Positions 25,524-33,409 of a DNA stretch of 64,000 bases are shown piece by piece (within the stretch, counting starts at the first letter, position 1; every line of letters begins with the position of its first letter). A program made the translations under genes and the position numbers. The notes below the pieces were generated by a model. The model was not told where the DNA came from. It saw only the letters and a program-made list of their open reading frames with translations, and made no database searches. Source of the DNA: Rhodococcus rhodnii (GTDB lineage Bacteria; Actinomycetota; Actinomycetes; Mycobacteriales; Pseudonocardiaceae); NCBI GenBank assembly GCA_000720375.1, contig JOAA01000042.1, positions 1-64,000 on the forward strand. The letters are read 5' to 3'.

Positions 25524-26336
25524 TCAGGGTTTGCGGGCGACGCCGGTGATCAGCAGGTAGTCGCCGTCCGTGCGGGCGCTCGTGAGCGGACCGTCGGGCC
25601 ACCACTCGAAGGGGTGGGCGAGGCCGGGTTCGACGAGCTCGGTGCCTTTGAAGAACGACTCGATCTGCTCGCGGGTGCGGAACACGCACGTGCCCATCAG
25701 CGCCATGAACTTGGCCTGGACCTCTTGGGCGAGCTCGGCGCGGGAACTGCCGTCGGCCGGGTCGAAGAGGTGCGAGATCGCGATGTACGACCCGGACGGC
25801 AGCGCATCGATGTACTTGGCCATCACGCCTGCCGGGTCGTCCTGGTCGGCGACGTGGTGCAGCGTGTTGCACTGGATCAGCGCCAGTGGCCTGGTCCAGT
25901 CCAGGTAGCGGCTGACGATGGGGTCCTGCAGGATCTCCTCGGGTTCACGGAGGTCACCGACCACGAAGCGGGTGCGGTCGTTCTCCTCGAGCAGGGCACG
26001 CCCGTGCGCGGCGACCATTGGGTCGTTGTCGACGTAGACGACCTGCGCCTCGGGGTTGATCCGCTGCACGGCCTGGTGGGTGTTCTCCGCGGTCGGCAGG
26101 CCGGAGCCCAGGTCGAGGAACTGGTCGATGCCGGCACCGCCGGCCAGGAACCGCACCGCCCTGATCAGCCAGTACCTGGCCTCCTGGCCCGTCCTGGCCG
26201 ACTCCGGCGCGATCTGCAGGATCTGCTGGTAAACCTGCCGGTCGACCTCGTAGTGGTCCTTACCACCGAGGAAGGCGTCGTAGACGCGGGCGATGCTCGG
26301 GGTCGTGGTGTCGATCTCGGGCAGGTTCTTGGCCAT
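25524..26336 (-). CDS. SAM-dependent methyltransferase of the PF04672 (DUF574) type
   Basis: The 270-residue protein matches the actinobacterial family with the signature opening DTTTPSIARVYDAFLGGKDHYEVDR, motif I QFLDLGSGLPTAENTH and VVYVDNDPMVAAHGRALL. The family is abundant in actinomycetes and its acceptors are mostly unknown. The gene ends three bases before the macro-KAP NTPase start, so the two are one transcription unit, and methylation of a nucleotide or protein partner could be linked to that NTPase. It diverges from the APH-like gene across about 50 bp. Confidence 0.8.
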   Translation of the reverse strand: MAKNLPEIDTTTPSIARVYDAFLGGKDHYEVDRQVYQQILQIAPESARTGQEARYWLIRAVRFLAGGAGIDQFLDLGSGLPTAENTHQAVQRINPEAQVVYVDNDPMVAAHGRALLEENDRTRFVVGDLREPEEILQDPIVSRYLDWTRPLALIQCNTLHHVADQDDPAGVMAKYIDALPSGSYIAISHLFDPADGSSRAELAQEVQAKFMALMGTCVFRTREQIESFFKGTELVEPGLAHPFEWWPDGPLTSARTDGDYLLITGVARKP

Positions 26337-26385
26337 GGCACAAGGTTATCGGCTCGGCTCGGACGGTAATTGGCAGGCCGATGTG

Positions 26386-27345
26386 ATGATCATCTGTCAC
26401 TGTGATCCGGTGACGTCAGCGAAGGTATGGACCACTCCGGCCTGGCGGAAACTCGTCGAATCGTGGCTCGACGAGCAGCTCGCCGCGCAGGGCATCAGGC
26501 GCATGGGCGAACTCACGCAGCCGCGTGTGCGGCCGTGGGGCACTGTGCTCACCGCGCCGACGTCCGCCGGCGTGATCTGGCTGAAGGCGCCCGGGCCTGC
26601 CACGGTGTTCGAAGTCGGGTTGTACGACGTCCTTCGAGAGGTCGCGCCGGAATGGGTGCTGGAACCGATCGCGCTCGACGTCGAACGCGGCTGGCTGGTC
26701 CTGCCGGACGGCGGCACGTCCCTGCGCGCCAGCGCGGCGGATCCGTTCGACAGCATGATGAAGGTGCTGCCGCAGTACGGCGAGCTGCAGCGGCGATTGT
26801 CTCCGCACGTCAACCGGTTGCTGGGGGCAGGTGTCGTGGACATGCGTGCCGATGTCTTGCCTGAACGGTTCGACGAGGCGGTGGCTGCGGTACGCCGTCG
26901 GCCGCACTCGAAGGAGCTGATCGACCGGATCGTCGCGCGGCGGGATCTCGTGGTGGAGCGCTGCGCGCAACTGGGTGATCTGGCAAGCCTGGACCACAAC
27001 GACCTGCATGTCGGCAATGTGTTCCTGTCAGGCGGTCGCGTGAAGTTCTACGACTGGGGCGACAGTGTCGTGGCGCATCCGTTCGCGAGCATGCTCGTCG
27101 TCCTGGGGGAGCTCGACGTTGCATCGGCCGAACGGTTGCGCGACAGCTATCTGGAGGCCTTCAGCGACCTCGCGCCGCACCGGGAGCTCGTCGAGCAACT
27201 GGATCTGGCGTGCTGGCTTGGCATGATCGCGCGGACGTTGGTGTGGGAACGCGCGTTGGCGTCCGACCCGGGCAAGTGGGCGACCGCCCCGCTGGAAACG
27301 CTTTCCGGTCTTCTGTCCGACCGTTGGCTTAAGGTGACCCAATGA
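26386..27345 (+). CDS. Aminoglycoside phosphotransferase-like (APH) kinase
   Basis: The roughly 319-residue protein has the APH/choline kinase fold with catalytic loop DHNDLHVGNV and metal-binding YDWGDS. Such proteins phosphorylate hydroxyls of aminoglycosides, sugars or other small molecules; no evidence points to a particular substrate. The start is uncertain: ATG 26386 is given, while a GTG near 26410 is also possible. The stop overlaps the start of the next gene (ATGA), a DNA polymerase/primase of the LigD type, so the two are co-translated. Confidence 0.7.
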   Translation: MIICHCDPVTSAKVWTTPAWRKLVESWLDEQLAAQGIRRMGELTQPRVRPWGTVLTAPTSAGVIWLKAPGPATVFEVGLYDVLREVAPEWVLEPIALDVERGWLVLPDGGTSLRASAADPFDSMMKVLPQYGELQRRLSPHVNRLLGAGVVDMRADVLPERFDEAVAAVRRRPHSKELIDRIVARRDLVVERCAQLGDLASLDHNDLHVGNVFLSGGRVKFYDWGDSVVAHPFASMLVVLGELDVASAERLRDSYLEAFSDLAPHRELVEQLDLACWLGMIARTLVWERALASDPGKWATAPLETLSGLLSDRWLKVTQ

Positions 27346-28280
27346 GCGATGAGGAGCGGGACGGCGTCAAGCTGACCAATCTGGACCAATCGCTGTTCGA
27401 GGGGGCGACCAAGCGCGACCTGGTCGACTACCTGGACGCCATGGCCGGCCGGATCATCCCGGTACTGGCCGACCGGCCGCTGTCGGTGATCCGGATCCTG
27501 CGCGGCCAAGGACCGTTCATGCAGAAGAACGTTCCGAAGTACACGCCGTCGTTCGTCCGGACGGTACGGTTGTGGGCCGCGTCGTCCCAGCGGCAGGTTT
27601 CGTACGCGCTGTGCAACGACCGCAAAACCTTGTTGTGGTTCGGCAATCAGCGTGCCGTGGAGTACCACCCGGCACTGATCAAGGCGGAGTCGGATCATCC
27701 GACCCACATGATCCTCGACCTCGATCCACCGGAAGGCGACAACTTCGAGCTGGTGGTGAAAGCCGCACACCTGGTCCGCCAGGCACTGGCCGACTCGGGG
27801 CTGAGCGGAGCGGTGAAAACCAGTGGGGCGAAGGGAGTGCACATCTTCGTACCCCTGCAACCGCATGGCATAGAGGATGTCGCGGCCGCGACCCGCGCCC
27901 TCGCCGCGCGGGCCGAACGCATCGATCCAGAGCTGGCGACGACCGCGTTCATCCGGGAAGACCGGCACGGCAAGGTTTTCCTTGATTCGACGCGTGCGGG
28001 CGGCGCGACCGTGGTGGCGGCATACAGTCCACGGATGCGGTCAGGCCTGCCGGTCTCGTTCCCTATCCCGTGGGACGACTTGGAATCCGTGTCCCCACGG
28101 GACTTTACGGTGCATAACGCCGTATCCCTGCTTGGCGACAGCGATCCGTGGGCGGCGAACATGCCTGCGCCTCAACGCCTTGGCGACGACTTGATCGAGG
28201 AAGGGCACACCATTCCCATTGCCCGTGTCCAAGCGATGCACGAAGGCAAACGGCGCAAGCGGGCCAGTCAGAGCGAGTGA
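27342..28280 (+). CDS. LigD-type polymerase domain protein (NHEJ primase-polymerase)
   Basis: The 312-residue protein is a stand-alone LigD polymerase domain: catalytic acidic motif LDLDPPEG, then the SGAKGVHIFVPL motif and DSTRAGGATVVAAYSPR. These archaeo-eukaryotic primase-like enzymes add ribo- or deoxynucleotides at double-strand breaks with Ku and a ligase. Neither ku nor a ligase is adjacent. Coupling with an APH-like kinase is unusual. A Lys/Arg-rich C-terminus (EGKRRKRASQSE) may contact DNA. Confidence 0.85.
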   Translation: MSDEERDGVKLTNLDQSLFEGATKRDLVDYLDAMAGRIIPVLADRPLSVIRILRGQGPFMQKNVPKYTPSFVRTVRLWAASSQRQVSYALCNDRKTLLWFGNQRAVEYHPALIKAESDHPTHMILDLDPPEGDNFELVVKAAHLVRQALADSGLSGAVKTSGAKGVHIFVPLQPHGIEDVAAATRALAARAERIDPELATTAFIREDRHGKVFLDSTRAGGATVVAAYSPRMRSGLPVSFPIPWDDLESVSPRDFTVHNAVSLLGDSDPWAANMPAPQRLGDDLIEEGHTIPIARVQAMHEGKRRKRASQSE

Positions 28281-28368
28281 AGACAGGTCACTCTGGATGA
28301 CCGGGTAAGGCAAGGGAGTGACTTCGCTGGTCCGAAGGCGTTAACCGGTTGAGCTGCGGGGTCTTTTC

Positions 28369-28382
28369 GCCCGTTCGCGGGC
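28369..28382 (+). terminator. UUCG-tetraloop hairpin before the second subtilase
   Basis: GCCCG-TTCG-CGGGC is a perfect five-bp stem with the very stable UUCG loop, 89 bases after the LigD-polymerase stop and 71 bases before the subtilase start. It may end the upstream transcript or form a leader structure. The rest of this 170-bp gap holds only an AACCGGTT palindrome near 28343-28350. Confidence 0.35.
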
Positions 28383-28452
28383 TGACAATGGTCTGCTGTG
28401 GACGCATCCGTCCGCGTCCGTTCCCTGCTGATCATGGATGGAGAACCCTGCC

Positions 28453-30396
28453 ATGCGAACCTTTGCTGTGCCCTTACGGCGGCGTGCCGCCGGATTGGGT
28501 GTGGTCGCCACAACGGCCCTGGCGTTAACCATCGCGGTCGCGCAACCGGCGTCGGCCGCTGTGGGACAGGTGCTCGGCGCTGATCGTGCCGGTGCCATCA
28601 AGGACAGCTACATCGTTCAGATCAAGGACAGTGCGTCGCCGAAGGCCCGGTCCGCGCAGACCGCGCGTGAGCTGACGGCCGAACACGGCGGCCAGGTGAA
28701 GGTCGCGTGGCAGCATGCGTTGAACGGCTTCGCTGTCACGATGACCGCCGAGCAGGCGCGGCGGATGGCTGCCGATCCGCGGATCGACTACGTCCAGCAG
28801 GACGCGGTCGTCAGCATCGCGGACACGCAACCCAATCCGCCGTCGTGGGGGCTCGACCGGATCGATCAGCGGGATCGCCCGCTGGACAACAGTTACACGT
28901 ACAACACGACCGCCAGCAACGTGCACGTGTACGTTCTGGACACCGGCATCCGCATCTCGCACAGCACGTTCGGCGGGCGGGCCACGTGGGGCTTCAACGC
29001 CATCGACACCAACAACACCGACTGCAACGGGCACGGCACGCACGTCGCCGGGACCATCGGCGGTTCGCAGTACGGCGTCGCCAAGGGCGCGCAGCTGGTG
29101 GCCGTGAAGGTCCTCAACTGTCAGGGTTCTGGCTCGTTCGCTCAGGTCGTCAACGGCATCAACTGGGTGACGCAGAACGCGGTCAAACCGGCCGTGGCCA
29201 ACATGAGCCTTGGTGCCGCCGGTTCGGACACCGCGACCGAGAACGCGGTCCGCAACTCGATCGCCTCCGGCGTGACGTACGCGATCGCGTCGGGCAACTC
29301 CAACCAGAACGCGTGCAACTTCACGCCGGCCAAGGTGGCCGAGGCGATCACCGTGAACGCCTCGGACATCAACGACGCCCGTGCCTCGTTCTCCAACTTC
29401 GGTACGTGCACCGACATCTTCGGGCCAGGCGTGAACATCACCTCGGCGTGGATCACCAACGACACGGCGACCAACACGATCAGCGGTACCTCGATGGCCA
29501 CGCCACATGTGGCAGGCGGCGCGGCACTGTGGCTGGCCGACCACCCCAACGACTCGGCCGCCGCGGTGCAGACCGCTCTGATCAACAACTCGTCGCTGAA
29601 CAAGATCAGCAATCCCGGCACCGGCTCGCCGAACCGCTTGCTGTTCACCAACATCGGTGATCCCGGACCCGGCAACCCGTCGGTGAGCAACCCCGGCAAC
29701 CAGACCACGACCGTTGGCAGCGCAGTGAACCTGCAACTCAGCGCGTCCGGCGGTACCCCGCCGTACACGTGGTCGGCCACCGGTTTGCCGCCCGGCTTGG
29801 CGATTTCGAGCGGCGGGTTGATCTCTGGCACGCCGAACACCGCGGGCACGTACAGCGTGACCGTGACGGCGACCGACACGGCCGGCAAGGCCGGTAGCGC
29901 GACCTTCACATGGACGGTCAACCCGGTCGGCGGCTGCACGGGCGCGGGTCAGAAGATCGCCAACCCCGGCTTCGAGTCGGGTTCGGCGTCGTGGACCGCG
30001 ACCAGCAACGTGATCGGGCAGCACGGCACCGATCAACCGGCGCACGCCGGCACGTGGAGCGCCTGGCTGAACGGCTACGGCTTCATCCGTACCGACCGGC
30101 TTTCGCAGTCGGTGACCATCCCGGCTGGCTGCACCTCGTACAAGCTGTCGTATTGGCTGCACATCGACTCGGACGAGACGACCGGGTCGGTCCAGTACGA
30201 CAAGCTCACGGTCCAGCTCGGCTCGAACACGCTGGCCACGTACTCGAACCTGAACAAAGCCGCCGGTTACCAGCAGCGCACCTTCGACGTCGGCGCGTAC
30301 GCCGGCCAGACGGTCACGCTGACCTTCACCGGCACCGAGGACATCTCGCTGCAGACGTCGTTCGTCGTCGACGACGTCACCCTTGACGTGAGCTGA
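28453..30396 (+). CDS. Secreted subtilisin-like protease with Ig-like and C-terminal beta domain
   Basis: The 647-residue precursor has a signal peptide (cleavage near ASA-AV), an inhibitor-type propeptide (YIVQIKDS... near 35-110) and an S8 protease of the proteinase K type: Asp in YVLDTGI, His in NGHGTHVAG, Ser in [14 protein letters not shown] putative-Ig domain ([17 protein letters not shown], about 415-500) and a C-terminal jelly-roll-like domain with [11 protein letters not shown] follow. It is an extracellular broad-specificity protease. ATG 28453 has GGAG at good spacing. A strong terminator hairpin follows. Confidence 0.9.
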   Translation: MRTFAVPLRRRAAGLGVVATTALALTIAVAQPASAAVGQVLGADRAGAIKDSYIVQIKDSASPKARSAQTARELTAEHGGQVKVAWQHALNGFAVTMTAEQARRMAADPRIDYVQQDAVVSIADTQPNPPSWGLDRIDQRDRPLDNSYTYNTTASNVHVYVLDTGIRISHSTFGGRATWGFNAIDTNNTDCNGHGTHVAGTIGGSQYGVAKGAQLVAVKVLNCQGSGSFAQVVNGINWVTQNAVKPAVANMSLGAAGSDTATENAVRNSIASGVTYAIASGNSNQNACNFTPAKVAEAITVNASDINDARASFSNFGTCTDIFGPGVNITSAWITNDTATNTISGTSMATPHVAGGAALWLADHPNDSAAAVQTALINNSSLNKISNPGTGSPNRLLFTNIGDPGPGNPSVSNPGNQTTTVGSAVNLQLSASGGTPPYTWSATGLPPGLAISSGGLISGTPNTAGTYSVTVTATDTAGKAGSATFTWTVNPVGGCTGAGQKIANPGFESGSASWTATSNVIGQHGTDQPAHAGTWSAWLNGYGFIRTDRLSQSVTIPAGCTSYKLSYWLHIDSDETTGSVQYDKLTVQLGSNTLATYSNLNKAAGYQQRTFDVGAYAGQTVTLTFTGTEDISLQTSFVVDDVTLDVS

Positions 30397-30415
30397 CCCC
30401 GGAGCAGTCGATCAG

Positions 30416-30451
30416 CCGCGCCCCACGTGGATTTGCCCACGCGGGGCGCGG
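30416..30451 (+). terminator. Strong GC hairpin terminator of the subtilase gene
   Basis: A 15-16 bp stem (CCGCGCCCCACGTGG against CCCACGCGGGGCGCGG, one mismatch) with loop ATTTG starts 20 bases after the protease stop. It is the clearest rho-independent-like structure in the window. Confidence 0.75.
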
Positions 30452-30464
30452 GTACGTATGGGGT

Positions 30465-31130
30465 ATGGGTTCGGATGTCCAGGATGCGTTGATACGGACC
30501 GTCACGAAGGTGGCGAGCGCACTTCGGCCGACCGGTGTGCGTTTCGCGCTGACCGGAGGCTGCGCTGTGTACGCGCGCGGCGGGCCGGAGACCGAGCACG
30601 ACGTCGACATCCTGATCCTGGAAGAGGACGTGCCGACCGCGGTGCGGGCGTTGGTGGGTGCGGGGTTTCGGGCCGCCGATCCGCCGGAGGAGTGGCTGAC
30701 CAAGGTCTACGACGGCGACCGGCTGGTCGACCTGATCTTCCGCGCCAACGAACGCCAGGTGACACCGGAGATGCTGGACGAGGCGGAGGAGATCAGGGTC
30801 GGCCCGACGGTCCTGCATGTGCAGAGCGGCACCGACGTGATGATCGGCAAGCTGCTCGCCCTCGAAGTGCACCGCTGTGACCTTGCGGCCCTGCTGCCGA
30901 TCGCGCGGGCGCTGCGGGAGCAGATCGACTGGGCCAGGGTGCGCGAGGAGACCGCGCATTCCCCGTACGCAGAGGCTTTCCTGTTGCTGTGCGACCGGTT
31001 GGCCATCACGGACGACGAAGGGAGACAGGCCGATGACCCCGCCGCAATATCTGGTGGCGCGCCTGCGCACAACGCTGGCGGAGGATCCCAGAACGGCCGA
31101 GCAAGGCGTACGAGTGACCGTGCGCGGTGA
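30465..31130 (+). CDS. Nucleotidyltransferase-fold protein
   Basis: The 221-residue protein has an N-terminal nucleotidyltransferase core: FALTGGCAVYARGG followed by the acidic pair HDVDILI, and a later VDLIF acidic strand. Such proteins (including AbiEii-like and MNT-type) transfer NMP to RNA, protein or drugs. Its specific role is unknown. The last 34 codons overlap the start of the next gene by 98 bp and have poorer codon usage than the rest, so the true end may differ. It heads a group with a BON protein and a phosphoesterase. Confidence 0.65.
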   Translation: MGSDVQDALIRTVTKVASALRPTGVRFALTGGCAVYARGGPETEHDVDILILEEDVPTAVRALVGAGFRAADPPEEWLTKVYDGDRLVDLIFRANERQVTPEMLDEAEEIRVGPTVLHVQSGTDVMIGKLLALEVHRCDLAALLPIARALREQIDWARVREETAHSPYAEAFLLLCDRLAITDDEGRQADDPAAISGGAPAHNAGGGSQNGRARRTSDRAR

Positions 31131-31281
31131 TCACGTGGTGGTCAGCGGGGACGTGGCCACCGAGCAACGCCGCGCGGAGGTGTCCGAGGTGATCAAGGAC
31201 GTGGCACCGGAGTTGGTGATCCACAACGACATCCGGGTCGTCGGCGCCGACGAGCCGACCAGGCGGGAGGAGTTGCGGTGA
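31033..31281 (+). CDS. Small BON-domain protein
   Basis: The 82-residue protein is a single BON domain (LRTTLAEDPRT, VTVRGDHVVVSGDVATEQRRAEVSEVI). BON domains bind phospholipid or act in osmotic and stress proteins. ATG 31033 has GGGAGACAGG upstream. Its stop overlaps the GTG of the phosphoesterase (GTGA), so they are co-translated. Confidence 0.7.
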   Translation: MTPPQYLVARLRTTLAEDPRTAEQGVRVTVRGDHVVVSGDVATEQRRAEVSEVIKDVAPELVIHNDIRVVGADEPTRREELR

Positions 31282-31997
31282 TCCGGATCGCGGCAGTGGG
31301 TGACGTGCACCTGGGCGAGGACGCACGCGGCCGGCTGCGTCCCGCGCTGGACAAGCTCGGCGACCACGCGGACGTCCTGCTCCTCGCGGGTGATCTGACC
31401 AGGCACGGCAGCCTGGACGAGGCACAGGTCGTCGCGGACGAGTTCGCCGATCTGCCGGTGCCGGTCGTCGCCGTGCTCGGCAACCACGACTACCACAGCG
31501 ACAAACAGGTCGAGATCACCGATCTGCTGATCGAACGCGGGATCCGGGTGCTCGAGGGCACCAACACGACGCTGCAGGTCGGGCAGTGTTCGGTCGGGAT
31601 CGGCGGAGTCAAGGGCTTCGGCGGCGGTTTCGCCGGCAAGTCCGGCAGTGTGTTCGGTGAACCGGAAATGAAGGCGTTCATCCAGCACACCGTCGAGATC
31701 TCCGATCGGCTGCGCGCCACGCTGACCGAACTGGACACCGACATCAAGATCGCGCTGACGCACTACTCGCCGGTGGCCGACACGCTGCGCGGCGAGCCGC
31801 CGGAGATCTTCCCGTTCCTGGGCTGCTACCAGCTCGCCGAAGTGATCGACGAGACCAATGTGGACCTCGCGATCCACGGTCACGCGCACTTCGGCACCGA
31901 ACAGGGCGTCACGGCGGGCGGCGTGCGGGTCCGCAACGTCGCCCAGCCGGTGATCGGCTCAGCTTTTGCCGTCTACTGCGTCGAGGGCGGGCAATAG
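31278..31997 (+). CDS. Calcineurin-like metallophosphoesterase
   Basis: The 239-residue protein has the metallophosphoesterase motifs: GDVHLGE, LLLAGDLTRHG, LGNHDYHS, a later THYSP and HGHAHFG. Two metal ions would be bound for hydrolysis of a phosphoester. The substrate is unknown. GTG 31278 has GGGAGGAG upstream. The 3' end overlaps the convergent LLM oxidoreductase gene by 39 bp. Confidence 0.8.
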   Translation: MIRIAAVGDVHLGEDARGRLRPALDKLGDHADVLLLAGDLTRHGSLDEAQVVADEFADLPVPVVAVLGNHDYHSDKQVEITDLLIERGIRVLEGTNTTLQVGQCSVGIGGVKGFGGGFAGKSGSVFGEPEMKAFIQHTVEISDRLRATLTELDTDIKIALTHYSPVADTLRGEPPEIFPFLGCYQLAEVIDETNVDLAIHGHAHFGTEQGVTAGGVRVRNVAQPVIGSAFAVYCVEGGQ

Positions 31998-32933
31998 CTT
32001 CTCCGCCGCGAACTCGAGGAAGCCGTCCTGGTGATCGCCGCCGATCTGCACGATCGCCAGGTCGGTGAACCCGGCACCGGCGAACTGCTTGACCTGATCG
32101 ACAATGGGGTCCACGTCCGGTCCACAAGGGATGGACTCGGCCACGTCCTGCGGCCGGACGAACGAGGTCGCCGCGGCGAAGCTGGACACGTCCGGCAGCT
32201 CGGCGTTGACCTTCCAGCCGCCACCGAACCAGCGGAACTGCTCGTGCGCGCGCTTGATCGCCGCATCGCGGTCCGGATCCCAGCACACTGGCATCTGCCC
32301 GATCTTGCGCGTCGGCGAGGACTTCTGCTCATCCCACCGCTTGCAGAGCCCGGCTTGCGGCTGGACCGCGATCATGTGATCGGCCAGCGGCGCGAAATGC
32401 GTGATCGACTGTTCCCCGGACACCGCGACGCCGACCGGAGTGCGGACGTCCGGCAGATCCCAGAGTTTCGCCGCGTCGACGCGGAAATGCGTGCCGTCGT
32501 AGTTGAAATAGCCGCCCTCGAACAGGCCGTGGATGATCTGCAACGCCTCGGCGAGCATCTCGTGCCTGACATTCGCCGGCGGCCAGCCGCGCCCGACGAC
32601 GTGTTCGTTGAGGTTCTCGCCCGACCCGACGCCAAGGGTGAACCTGTTGTCGGACAACAGTTGCATCGTCGCTGCCTGCTGCGCGACCACCGCGGGGTGG
32701 TACCGCATGATCGGACAGGTCACGTACGTCATCAATTCGACGCGTTCGGTGCATTGGGCGACCGCGCCGAGCACCGTCCACGCGTTGGGCGCGTGGCCCT
32801 GTTCGGCGAGCCAAGGGAAAAAGTGGTCACTGGACACCTCGAACGCGAATCCGGCGTTTTCCGCCTTGATCGCGTGCTCGACCAGCTGTTTCGGACCGGC
32901 TTGCTCGGTCATCAACGTGTATCCGATGCGCAT
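31959..32933 (-). CDS. LLM-class F420-dependent oxidoreductase
   Basis: The 324-residue protein is of the luciferase-like monooxygenase fold in its F420-dependent branch (MRIGYTLMTEQAG, SSDHFFPWLAEQGHAPNAW, LGVGSGENLNEHV, VCWDPDRDAAIKRAHEQFRWFGGGWKV). Members oxidise or reduce small substrates with coenzyme F420, consistent with an actinobacterium. ATG 32933 begins the conserved domain; a longer frame upstream runs through the divergent CBS promoter. Its gene overlaps the metallophosphoesterase at the 3' end. Confidence 0.85.
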   Translation of the reverse strand: MRIGYTLMTEQAGPKQLVEHAIKAENAGFAFEVSSDHFFPWLAEQGHAPNAWTVLGAVAQCTERVELMTYVTCPIMRYHPAVVAQQAATMQLLSDNRFTLGVGSGENLNEHVVGRGWPPANVRHEMLAEALQIIHGLFEGGYFNYDGTHFRVDAAKLWDLPDVRTPVGVAVSGEQSITHFAPLADHMIAVQPQAGLCKRWDEQKSSPTRKIGQMPVCWDPDRDAAIKRAHEQFRWFGGGWKVNAELPDVSSFAAATSFVRPQDVAESIPCGPDVDPIVDQVKQFAGAGFTDLAIVQIGGDHQDGFLEFAAEKLLPALDAVDGKS

Positions 32934-32989
32934 GCGGATTGGCTTCCCACCGCCCGGGTACCCGAAACGGGACGGGAAAGGAGAGTGTG

Positions 32990-33409
32990 ATGACGCGCGC
33001 ACGCGAGATCATGACGCCCGATCCGACCTGTGTGCAGACGAGCCAGACTGTTCGGGACGCGGCGCAGCTGATGGCGGACAAGGGAGTCGGCGCACTGCCG
33101 ATCTGTGGCGAGGACAACCGTCTCAAAGGGATGCTCACCGACCGCGACATCGTGGTGAAGGTGCTGGCCGAGGGCAAGGACCCACGGGCGGTCACCGCGG
33201 GGGAACTGGCACAGGGCGAAGCCGTGACCATCGGGGCGGACGACGAAGCGACCGAGATCATGAACACCATGGCGGAGCACAAGGTCCGTAGGCTGCCGGT
33301 GATCGACGGGCACGACCTCGTCGGCATCATCAGCCAGGCCGACGTGGCCCGCGCACTGCCCGAACCGCAGGTCGGTGACCTGCTCGAAGCCCTTTCGGTG
33401 GACAGCTGA
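32990..33409 (+). CDS. CBS-domain protein
   Basis: The 139-residue protein is two tandem CBS domains (about 5-60 and 75-130; MTPDPTCVQTSQTVRDAAQLM, VRRLPVIDGHDLVGIISQADVA). CBS pairs bind adenosine nucleotides and sense energy state. AAAGGAG precedes ATG 32990. Its stop overlaps the next start (TGATG), tying it to the TPP enzyme, so it may regulate that enzyme. Confidence 0.85.
   Translation: MTRAREIMTPDPTCVQTSQTVRDAAQLMADKGVGALPICGEDNRLKGMLTDRDIVVKVLAEGKDPRAVTAGELAQGEAVTIGADDEATEIMNTMAEHKVRRLPVIDGHDLVGIISQADVARALPEPQVGDLLEALSVDS

Noticed and set aside
28525..30162. A 545-codon minus-strand frame over the second subtilase
   Set aside because: Composition of an antisense shadow (Arg/Val/Gly-rich, no domain), while the plus strand has signal peptide and catalytic triad.
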